A stretch of 64,000 nt of DNA from positions 434,001-498,000 of the forward strand of contig NZ_CP045651.1 in assembly GCF_009557455.1 (NCBI RefSeq), in the 5' to 3' direction. How positions within the stretch are numbered: position 1 is the stretch's first letter; the number at the start of each line of letters is the position of its first letter. Of this stretch, positions 34,472-41,891 are shown one piece after another. Below the pieces are notes generated by a model that saw only the letters and a program-made list of their open reading frames with translations, searched no databases and was not told where the DNA came from. The stretch comes from Alistipes sp. dk3624 (lineage in GTDB: Bacteria; Bacteroidota; Bacteroidia; Bacteroidales; Rikenellaceae). Position numbers and translations under genes: made by a program.

Positions 34472-36643
34472 TTAAACTCCCGATTCGTTCTTTTTCGTAT
34501 CCCGAGCGGTAAGCCCGAGCTGGGAAAGCCGGTAAAGCCAGCGACGGAAACGGGAATAAGGCGGCAACAGCCCCGTGAAATCTTCCGTAACGTCCCAGGC
34601 CGTCTGATTCAACACCAGGAACAACGGAGTTTCCCCGCTCTGCTCGCCCACTTTCTCGAAGACTTCCTGATCGATGGTTGTCCACGTCCTGTCCGAACGG
34701 GCGATCATCAGGTTCAGGTTCGCACTTTCCAACAACGGGGACGGCACGCTCTCCTCGGTCAGCGGCTGGTGAACGACCAGCACGATCATCGCGTCGCCCA
34801 CCTGACAGTAATCCGTCAAATTGTTCGCCAACAAGTAAGATTCGCTCCGGCAATTGAATTCTTCGCGGTAGGACAGCAGGCCTACCTTCAAACCCGACTT
34901 TTGCCAATAGTCGCGCAGGTATTGCGCTACGAAATGCTTGCCGTCGCCTTCTTCGGTACTCAGTATATTGATAACAACCGGTTTTTCCCGTCCGAAATAG
35001 GGTACGAGGGCTTTAGCCAAGCAATGCATGGCAATCTCTTTGGCCTGCTGATTGAACGGACGGTAACGCCGTGAATTCCGCGGCATGACGCCGAGCACCT
35101 TACGGCCGGTAATACGCTCCGCCCGGATGCGGTCGCGCAGCGTGCGGTCGACCAACTCCAGAAACAGAAAATAAGCCACTACGAAAATCGCCGTGCAAAC
35201 AAAGGCCAGCAGCACCATCATCTTCCGCTTGTGCGGCAGCGGAGATATCGGATAAGACGGTTCATCGGTCACTTTCAGCGTATTGGTCGTCATCTGCAAC
35301 TGCCTCAACCGCAGGATGGCCGAATTCAAACCTTCCAACAACGAAAGGTAAGTCCTTTCGGTAAAGTCGATTTCACGCTCCTTCGATTTGATCGTGGAAC
35401 CGATCGGAGCGTAATACGTATATTTTTCGTTCAACTCCCGCCGCCATTTTTCCATCACCTCCTTCTGCGCTTTCGCCTTGGATAATTCCAACGTCTGCGC
35501 CAGCCAATCCTGAACGAACCGATCGCTCACGATGCCTTCTTTCGAATACTTGTTTTCATTGATGGTTTTGGTCAATTCGGAGACGCTCCGCTCTTCGGCT
35601 TTCAGGGCTTTTTTCAGTGTAGCGAGTTTCTCCAGATTAGCCTCGTTTTTCTGCCCGAAAGCATCTATATTGGTAATCTGCGTCTGCAACTCGGAGATGA
35701 GCTTCAACTTCTCCATAAACGCCGAATTACTACGCATATTATTGATATTCATATCAATCCGACCTTCCAACTGCGAAACGGCCGCATCCGCCTTCGCATA
35801 GTTCATCAGCACGTCCTGATACTGGATCTCGAACTCTTTGTTGATCGAAGCGACCTCTTTGGTTTCGTCGGTATAATTGATTACCCGTTTTTCGACATTG
35901 TAACTGGTCAGCTCGTCTTCGGCGGCTTTCAACTTCGTACCGGCTTCGGCCAGCTCCCTGCGGAAATAAGCGATCGCATCGTTCGTTTCGCCGAAACGCA
36001 ACGCCTGGTACTGATCGAAAAACTCCTTGACCAGGATCAGTACCGTATTGTAAGTGATCCCCGGATCGCTGTTCTGATACGAAAGTTTCAGCATGTCGCT
36101 GGAAGCGATCCGGTCGACGCGGATCTGTTCCAAATCCTTATATCCGAAATATCGGCTGGCTTCCCACATGAACAGGCCGTACAAATGATCTCGGTTGTCG
36201 GGTTTCATGTTGTCGAAGAAATTCTCCACCGTCTTGTCTTCGTCGCCTTTTACGATCAAATCCAACACATATTTGGGCGTACGGTCCATCAACCAGCGGT
36301 AAGTGTCCGCATTGATGTACGTATTGTTTTTCATCGAATCGCCGTTCATCAGGCAGCGGGCGTACAACCGCATCGATACCCGGCGCAACGTGGCCTCGCT
36401 CTTGAGGATATCCATCATATTAACGATCGTGCTGTTTTTCGTATTCCAGTCGGCCTCGCGGACTGACGCCTGCTCGATATCGTACCCCGACACGACGCCC
36501 GTATAAACGGTCGTACGCACCTCGTAGTAACGGGCGATATCGCGGGTCTTCCAGATCATATAGCAAGCCGCCAGCACGGGCAGCAGGATCAGCCAGAAAC
36601 GAATCCGGTAAAAGAACCGGAGAATATACAGCACGTATTTCAT
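34472..36643 (-). CDS. Wzz/BY-kinase-like chain-length protein with degenerate ATPase domain
   Basis: A 723-residue inner-membrane protein. Membrane helices at about residues 14-30 and 476-496 flank a long periplasmic region with coiled-coil stretches (~215-400), the Wzz/GumC plan. The C-terminal ~165 residues align in layout with bacterial tyrosine kinases. However, the Walker A region reads STEEGDGKH (562-570) with His in place of Ser/Thr, the Walker A' acidic DxD is replaced by VGLLSYREEF, and no tyrosine cluster ends the protein. It probably controls chain length or export without kinase activity. It lies between the TolC-like and Wzy-like genes. Confidence 0.85.
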   Translation of the reverse strand: MKYVLYILRFFYRIRFWLILLPVLAACYMIWKTRDIARYYEVRTTVYTGVVSGYDIEQASVREADWNTKNSTIVNMMDILKSEATLRRVSMRLYARCLMNGDSMKNNTYINADTYRWLMDRTPKYVLDLIVKGDEDKTVENFFDNMKPDNRDHLYGLFMWEASRYFGYKDLEQIRVDRIASSDMLKLSYQNSDPGITYNTVLILVKEFFDQYQALRFGETNDAIAYFRRELAEAGTKLKAAEDELTSYNVEKRVINYTDETKEVASINKEFEIQYQDVLMNYAKADAAVSQLEGRIDMNINNMRSNSAFMEKLKLISELQTQITNIDAFGQKNEANLEKLATLKKALKAEERSVSELTKTINENKYSKEGIVSDRFVQDWLAQTLELSKAKAQKEVMEKWRRELNEKYTYYAPIGSTIKSKEREIDFTERTYLSLLEGLNSAILRLRQLQMTTNTLKVTDEPSYPISPLPHKRKMMVLLAFVCTAIFVVAYFLFLELVDRTLRDRIRAERITGRKVLGVMPRNSRRYRPFNQQAKEIAMHCLAKALVPYFGREKPVVINILSTEEGDGKHFVAQYLRDYWQKSGLKVGLLSYREEFNCRSESYLLANNLTDYCQVGDAMIVLVVHQPLTEESVPSPLLESANLNLMIARSDRTWTTIDQEVFEKVGEQSGETPLFLVLNQTAWDVTEDFTGLLPPYSRFRRWLYRLSQLGLTARDTKKNESGV

Positions 36644-36646
36644 AAT

Positions 36647-37453
36647 TTATTTTTTCGAAATGATTTCGGTATTCGACAGAATCTCCAGTTGCAACAGCAA
36701 ACCGTACAGTTCCGAACGCACATTCTCGTATTCGGTGATGGCCTTAATCTGACGTTCCTTTTCGACATTGATTTCCGACGCTCCGATTTTACTGTTGATA
36801 AAATCGTTCTGGCTGATGGCATACTGAGCATCGGCAAATACCCTTTTCTCGGTCGTCGCCTTCAGAATAGGCATGTAACTGAGCACTTTCGAGTAGATCG
36901 TTGCGATGGTTACCCGCCGCTCCTCGATCGCGCTCTGCCGTTCGTATTCGACCTTTTCCACCTGTTTGCGCTGACGTTTCACGCTTCCCCGCAAATCGAA
37001 CAACTTTTCCAGCGGAATCGAAACCGATGCGCCCAGGTTGTAATTGGACTGCGACTGCCGGGAATAGTTTTGCGGAATCGGCATACCGCTCTCATCGTAA
37101 AGATGACTGCTCATCGTCCCGTTGCCGTAATAATAATTGGCATTGACGTTCAGAAAAGAGAGGAAATTCCGTTTCTCGCGTTTCAACTGCAACTCCTCGA
37201 ATTCTTTCTGTTTTTCCAGCGCCAGCACGCCGGGGTTCTGCTCCGCATTGGCATAGAGCTGCTCCAGCGACGGCAGAACGACCTTGCCCAACTCATAGCC
37301 CGAAGGCCCGAAACCGGCCAGGTCGTCGATCGTATCCGTGGCGGCGGCGCTCGCCGGAACCGCTCCATCCAAACTATCAGGTTGCTGGGCCGTAACCGCC
37401 CCGCAACACAAAATCGCGGTCAGCGCGATCAAACCCGAAACTCTTTTCGACAT
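36647..37453 (-). CDS. Short TolC-like outer-membrane export protein
   Basis: A 268-residue exported protein (MSKRVSGLIALTAILCCGAV signal, cleavage near VTAQQ). The mature part has one TolC-type unit: SLEQLYANAEQNPGVLAL, a beta-strand pair with FLSVNANYYYG-like sequence and NYNLGASVSIPL, then long alpha-helical coils to the C-terminus. Classical TolC/OEP proteins carry two such units in ~450 residues, so this is about half-size and would need six copies instead of three for a 12-strand barrel, if it forms a channel. A start at 37462 (MYSMSKRV) is possible but overlaps the preceding gene by 8 nt. It is 3 nt before the Wzz-like gene, so a role in polymer export is likely. Confidence 0.78.
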   Translation of the reverse strand: MSKRVSGLIALTAILCCGAVTAQQPDSLDGAVPASAAATDTIDDLAGFGPSGYELGKVVLPSLEQLYANAEQNPGVLALEKQKEFEELQLKREKRNFLSFLNVNANYYYGNGTMSSHLYDESGMPIPQNYSRQSQSNYNLGASVSIPLEKLFDLRGSVKRQRKQVEKVEYERQSAIEERRVTIATIYSKVLSYMPILKATTEKRVFADAQYAISQNDFINSKIGASEINVEKERQIKAITEYENVRSELYGLLLQLEILSNTEIISKK

Positions 37454-37454
37454 A

Positions 37455-38630
37455 CTATACATTTTCTTTTTGTACGAACGCTGATATCGTTTTTAAGATT
37501 ATCCGGAAATCCATCCCGAACGAAAAATCCCGGGCATATTCGATGTCCAGTTTCTTCCGCTCTTCGGCGGACATACTGCCCGAATCGCCCCGCTTCTCTA
37601 CCTGCCATAACCCGGTCAGCCCGGCCGGAGCCATAAAACGGTCGATATATTCGTCGCTGGTCAGCCGTTCGGCTTCGTACAACGGCAGCGGACGGTTCCC
37701 CACAACGGACATATCTCCTTTCAGGATATTGATCAATTGCGGAAGTTCGTCGATGCTGTATTTGCGAATGAACCGCCCGACCCGCGTAATCCGCGGATCG
37801 TTTTCCAGTTTCACGAATGCATTTTCCTGTTCATAGCTTTTCTGGTCGATGTATTCCTTTTCTAAAATCACCTCGTCATCGGAAACCAACACCACGTCGT
37901 CGTCGCCGACCAAAAAATCTCCGGAAATATTCAATTTTCCGCCGTCCTCATCGGTCGTCTTCTCGAATTTATACTGGTTCAACTGCTCGTAATGCTTCAA
38001 TTGCTTTTCAGCCCCCGCATACATCGACCGGAATTTCAGGAAATCGAATACCCGGTAGTTGCTTCCCACCCTCTTGGAACGATAAACCGCCGCGCCTTTG
38101 CTTTCCAGTCGGATTGCCAGCATCGTCAGCAGCAGCAACGGCGACAGCGACAGCAAAGCGACCGACGAGAAACAGATGTCGAAAAGCCTTTTCCATAAAG
38201 GCAGGCGAAAATGGCAGATCGCTTCCTGCGACGCTTTCTCCCTTTTTCCGAGAATCATCTCCCGGGTCTGCTGTATAAACGAAAGCCGGCTTACGAACTG
38301 TTCTTTCGGAATATGCCGGAGCATGGTATCGTTCACGCCCGCTTTCAGGTATCCGCTCCTCTCGTCCGGCGTCAGTTCATTTCCTATCAGAATCAGGTAA
38401 ACATTCCCGCGGGTTTTCCGAAAAGCCCTGATCGCGGACAAATCCCTGTCTATCGTCGTTTTTTCCCAAAGAACGACGATTTCGCTTTTCGAATCGCCTG
38501 ATCCGACCTGTTGCAGGGAATTACTGCCGTCGGCCGCTTCACGAAACGAATACCCGTCGGCAATATCGCGAAAATACTCTTTCAATACGGAATCCGGTCC
38601 GACAAAAAGCAGATCGAACTCTTTACTCAT
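37455..38630 (-). CDS. Initiating sugar-phosphate transferase with N-terminal receiver-like domain
   Basis: A 391-residue protein. Residues ~143-391 are a bacterial sugar transferase (WbaP/PglC type): membrane helix 150-175, LKFRSMY at 198-204, the catalytic Asp-Glu of SIDELPQ at 292-298, and GDMSVVGNRP. This enzyme class moves a sugar 1-phosphate to undecaprenyl phosphate and starts the repeat unit. Residues 1-~125 have the alpha/beta pattern of a receiver domain (FDLLFVGPDS, SEIVVLWEKT, VYLILIGNE, LKAGVNDTML), but Trp55 replaces the phosphoacceptor Asp, so it is a pseudo-receiver. An acidic insert (~225-256) follows KFRSMY. Its start overlaps the response-regulator gene by 8 nt. Confidence 0.87.
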   Translation of the reverse strand: MSKEFDLLFVGPDSVLKEYFRDIADGYSFREAADGSNSLQQVGSGDSKSEIVVLWEKTTIDRDLSAIRAFRKTRGNVYLILIGNELTPDERSGYLKAGVNDTMLRHIPKEQFVSRLSFIQQTREMILGKREKASQEAICHFRLPLWKRLFDICFSSVALLSLSPLLLLTMLAIRLESKGAAVYRSKRVGSNYRVFDFLKFRSMYAGAEKQLKHYEQLNQYKFEKTTDEDGGKLNISGDFLVGDDDVVLVSDDEVILEKEYIDQKSYEQENAFVKLENDPRITRVGRFIRKYSIDELPQLINILKGDMSVVGNRPLPLYEAERLTSDEYIDRFMAPAGLTGLWQVEKRGDSGSMSAEERKKLDIEYARDFSFGMDFRIILKTISAFVQKENV

Positions 38631-38994
38631 TTTCGATGATCTTCCGGATTCTGATTTTCAACTCCATGGGATTAAACGGTTTGACGATATAATCGGAAGC
38701 GCCCACTTCCAGCAGGCGTATCCGTTCGGAGGTGCTTTCCTCGCTCGACAGAATAATCACAGGGAAAGATTTGAACAGCTCGTTGTTCTTGACATATTCC
38801 AGAAACTCATCGCCGCGCATAACCGGCATCCGAATGTCCGAAATTATCAGATCGGGCTTATTCCCCTCCTGTAGCCACTGAATCCCCTTCAATGCATTGT
38901 CGAAATAAACGACATCGTATTCGCCGGATAAATAAACCGCCACCACTTTCGCTATGGACTCCTTATCGTCCAAAAGCAAAATCGTTTTCTTCAT
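38623..38994 (-). CDS. Single-domain response regulator of the glycan operon
   Basis: A 123-residue receiver without output domain. The phosphorylation site is intact: Asp9-Asp10 (LLLDDKES), Asp53 (IISDIRMPVMRG), Ser83 region (ILSSEES) and Lys105 (VKPFN). ATG 38994 was chosen over an upstream in-frame codon at 39039 because the shorter form begins exactly at the receiver strand and lies behind a TACATTTG element. It follows two histidine kinase genes and overlaps the sugar transferase gene. It may act by protein contact, for example with the receiver-like domain of that transferase (inference). Confidence 0.9.
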   Translation of the reverse strand: MKKTILLLDDKESIAKVVAVYLSGEYDVVYFDNALKGIQWLQEGNKPDLIISDIRMPVMRGDEFLEYVKNNELFKSFPVIILSSEESTSERIRLLEVGASDYIVKPFNPMELKIRIRKIIENE

Positions 38995-39000
38995 AACTTC

Positions 39001-39014
39001 CGATTTTAAAATCG
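39001..39014. promoter_or_regulatory. 14-bp perfect palindrome in the response-regulator leader
   Basis: CGATTTTAAAATCG is an exact palindrome 7 nt upstream of the response-regulator ATG and downstream of the TACATTTG element. Its position suits an operator or a leader hairpin; no binding protein is known. Confidence 0.4.
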
Positions 39015-39055
39015 CAATATTCCCGGCGGAGCGCAACATACCCGAATCCGTCAGA

Positions 39056-39063
39056 CAAATGTA
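39056..39063 (-). promoter_or_regulatory. Candidate internal promoter before the response regulator
   Basis: The minus strand reads TACATTTG, an exact TAnnTTTG match, 61 nt upstream of ATG 38994 in the only sizeable gap (75 nt) of the long operon. It would allow the response regulator and glycan genes to be expressed apart from the two kinases. No -33 TTTG at the expected distance. Confidence 0.45.
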
Positions 39064-39069
39064 AATAAA

Positions 39070-41865
39070 TTATTTAATAATCGTTCTTTTTTTAATCCTA
39101 TAAGGTAATTTAAACCAAAAATAAGAACCTTTGCCCGTTTTCGACTCGGCTCCGATGCGACCGCCCAGTTGCTCGATCAAACTTTTACAGATAGGCAGTC
39201 CCAATCCGGTTCCCTGAATAAAACTGTTCAACTTCACGAACCGGTCGAAAACATGACCGAGCTGCTCTTTGGAAATCCCGACGCCGGTATCGCGGACATA
39301 AAACACCACATCGTTCTTATGCGGCACGAGTCCCGCATGAATACTGCCCTTCGAAGTAAACTTGGCGGCATTGTTGATAAAATTCACCAGCACCTGGGCA
39401 ATCCGATTCTTGTCGCTGTGTACGACGCATTCCGCCGCCGGTTCGTCGAAAATCAGCTCTACGCCGGGCTGCGTTTTCATCCGTAGCGACATAACGATTT
39501 CACGGCATAGCCTGTTGCACGGCACGTCCGCATAATTGAATTCGAAAACGCCCGCTTCGATCTTCGACAGATCGAGAATATCCGAGACCAACTGCAACAA
39601 CAAATCGCTGTTATCCTGCACGATCTGCATATAATGCTCCCGGTCTTCCTTCTCGAAAGCTTCCTGACTCAGTAACATCTGGGAGAAACCGACGATCGCA
39701 TTCAACGGAGTGCGGATCTCATGGCTCATGTTCGCCAGGAACGCGGATTTCAACCGATCCATTTTTTCCGCTTTCTCTTTGGCCACGATCAGGCTTTGCT
39801 GGGTCTCCTTGATCTGGGTAATGTCGATATTCACCCCGATCACCTCGGTCGACCCGTCGGCAAGGGAGTTTACGATCATGTCGATGCGCAGCCACCGCCA
39901 TTTCCTGTCGGCGGGCCCTTTGACCCGGACTTCCCGCTGGTAAGAATCGACTCTACGGTTCCGGGCCGCAGCGAAGAACGCATACATGTGTTTGCGATCC
40001 TCCCGGTGCACATAGCGGAATCCCCGGCCGGCCACCTCCCGCACGCTCGAATGGACCGGCTCGCCCAGATTTCGGAACCACTGCGGAATGGCCGTTCCAG
40101 TCTGCGTATCGAAATTGTATTTTCCATACCCCACTTTCGCGAAATCGGCAATCAGCGAGAAGATATGCTCGAAATCGTGGATCCGGTTCTGGATATTGAC
40201 CGTATCGGTGTTATCGATCACGATGCACAGATGGTAAAGCAGGCGGTTGCCGCCGTCATAAAGCGGAACATACTTGGCGACGATATCCTTACGGGTATCC
40301 CGGTCTTCGAAAGACGTATTGTAATAATCGCTGAGCAGACCGAACCGGTAGTCCAGCCGGAAATCGACCGGTTGCCTGTTCCGAATCTTCTCTTTCACCT
40401 GCTCCGGCACCAGCGGGTTGTCCATAATATTGATTCCCAATACCTCGTCCGGCCGGACGCCGAAAATCTCGCAATCTTTCGGATTGATACTTCTCAGACT
40501 GCCTTCCGGATCGTACAGTTCGATCCCGACCGGAATGTTCCGGAACAAGTTATCGAGCATTCGTTCGTGCTGCTTGGATTCTTCATTGGCTTTTACGGTT
40601 TCCGTCTCGTCTTTCAGCAGGGTAATCACCTCGTCGGGACCGGATAAATAATCGATCTCCTTGCAGTGCACTCCCGTCCGTTCGATATAACGATCGCGCT
40701 TGTACTGTAATTTTTGCTCCGGAGAAGTCGACCGGATGATCGACAGGCTGGTGTTCACCTCCTCCTGAGAAAGTATATCCGAAGCCCGGAGACCGGCCAG
40801 TTCCTCGCAGGCAAGACCGATCAGTTTTTCAGCCATCTGGTTGGCGTATTCGAACCGGCAGTCCGTAACTTTGCCGGAACCGTCGCGCACCAAACGGCTG
40901 CGCAAGAATCCGATCGGCATGTGACTGTACAGCTCCTTATAATACAAACTTTCCCGTTCCGCCTTTTTTCGACTGTAATAAAGCCCTATGCAAATGGAAA
41001 TGATGTTGGCCAGAAAGGAGAACCACTGGTAATCCTCCCGGCTCCAGTTACGGGACTCCCGCACCATATCGATCCCCATGTATCCGTAAACGGATTCCGT
41101 AGACATCATAGGCACCACCATCAACGACCGAATGTTCTGTGCGTCAAGAATATTTCTTTCCTGAACGATCTGCGGCGGAAGATCGTCCAGCGTATTGAGA
41201 ATAATCGGCCGTTTGTTCAGAACCTGCCCGCTCCACCACGGACTCTCTTCCAAAGGCATCTTCTGCAACATGTCGATCTGCGGCGAAGTGCCTTCGGCGA
41301 CTGCTTCGTAAACGCAACTATGATATTTTTCCGACTCGTTCAGTTCGAAAATATAGGCCCGGTCGGCATGGAAACGCTTCAAAAGCTCTTTCAGGATATT
41401 TTCGCATACATGTTTCAGATCCTTTGTCTTGAGGAAAGAGAACAACAAACGGGATATATGCTTTTGCTGCTGCAATATATCGTTGACCTGCCGTCTGCTT
41501 GCTTCACCTCCCTTCGGCAACAACAACACCGAGAAAAGCGCCTTTCCGCCGTGTTCCCCGGCATACGCGCACCTCACCCACTGTTCCCCGGCCGAAACGG
41601 CGATCGGAAATTCAATCGCCGTTTTCGAATCGCCGTGATCGGACAGCAACACACTGGCGTCCACTCGGCTTCTGAAATCCGTCCGGACCAACTGCAAAAA
41701 ATCATTCTGGCTCAACGTATCATTCGATAGATCAAGAGCATCCCCCAGCAATGAAGAAAAATGGCAACGCCCTCCTCCGGACTCTTTTTCGATCCATCCC
41801 ACCTGCGCCGCGTCCAGCAGACACTGCATTTTCCGAATATCCAAATTATCTTCCGACAATTCCAT
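39070..41865 (-). CDS. Soluble GAF/PAS sensor histidine kinase
   Basis: A 931-residue kinase without membrane helices. Order: N-terminal region, possibly PAS (1-120); GAF domain (~140-295, HADRAYIFELNESEKYHSCV to GYMGIDMV); three PAS-like domains (~305-425, 435-560, 565-695); HisKA with His715 in ANMSHEIRTPLNAIVGFS; HATPase_c (~815-920) with NFINNAAKF, DTGVGIS and GTGLGLPICKSL. It ends after the ATPase, with no receiver, so it must pass phosphate to a separate receiver. The response regulator 75 nt downstream is the likely partner. The input signal is intracellular but unknown. Confidence 0.9.
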   Translation of the reverse strand: MELSEDNLDIRKMQCLLDAAQVGWIEKESGGGRCHFSSLLGDALDLSNDTLSQNDFLQLVRTDFRSRVDASVLLSDHGDSKTAIEFPIAVSAGEQWVRCAYAGEHGGKALFSVLLLPKGGEASRRQVNDILQQQKHISRLLFSFLKTKDLKHVCENILKELLKRFHADRAYIFELNESEKYHSCVYEAVAEGTSPQIDMLQKMPLEESPWWSGQVLNKRPIILNTLDDLPPQIVQERNILDAQNIRSLMVVPMMSTESVYGYMGIDMVRESRNWSREDYQWFSFLANIISICIGLYYSRKKAERESLYYKELYSHMPIGFLRSRLVRDGSGKVTDCRFEYANQMAEKLIGLACEELAGLRASDILSQEEVNTSLSIIRSTSPEQKLQYKRDRYIERTGVHCKEIDYLSGPDEVITLLKDETETVKANEESKQHERMLDNLFRNIPVGIELYDPEGSLRSINPKDCEIFGVRPDEVLGINIMDNPLVPEQVKEKIRNRQPVDFRLDYRFGLLSDYYNTSFEDRDTRKDIVAKYVPLYDGGNRLLYHLCIVIDNTDTVNIQNRIHDFEHIFSLIADFAKVGYGKYNFDTQTGTAIPQWFRNLGEPVHSSVREVAGRGFRYVHREDRKHMYAFFAAARNRRVDSYQREVRVKGPADRKWRWLRIDMIVNSLADGSTEVIGVNIDITQIKETQQSLIVAKEKAEKMDRLKSAFLANMSHEIRTPLNAIVGFSQMLLSQEAFEKEDREHYMQIVQDNSDLLLQLVSDILDLSKIEAGVFEFNYADVPCNRLCREIVMSLRMKTQPGVELIFDEPAAECVVHSDKNRIAQVLVNFINNAAKFTSKGSIHAGLVPHKNDVVFYVRDTGVGISKEQLGHVFDRFVKLNSFIQGTGLGLPICKSLIEQLGGRIGAESKTGKGSYFWFKLPYRIKKRTIIK

Positions 41866-41891
41866 AGCGCGAAATAACCTACAATCCGAAT

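Noticed and set aside
32972-35074. 700-codon open frame antisense to the Wzy and Wzz-like genes
   Set aside because: Translation is rich in His/Gln/Arg without domain pattern; the minus-strand genes have membrane segments and family motifs.
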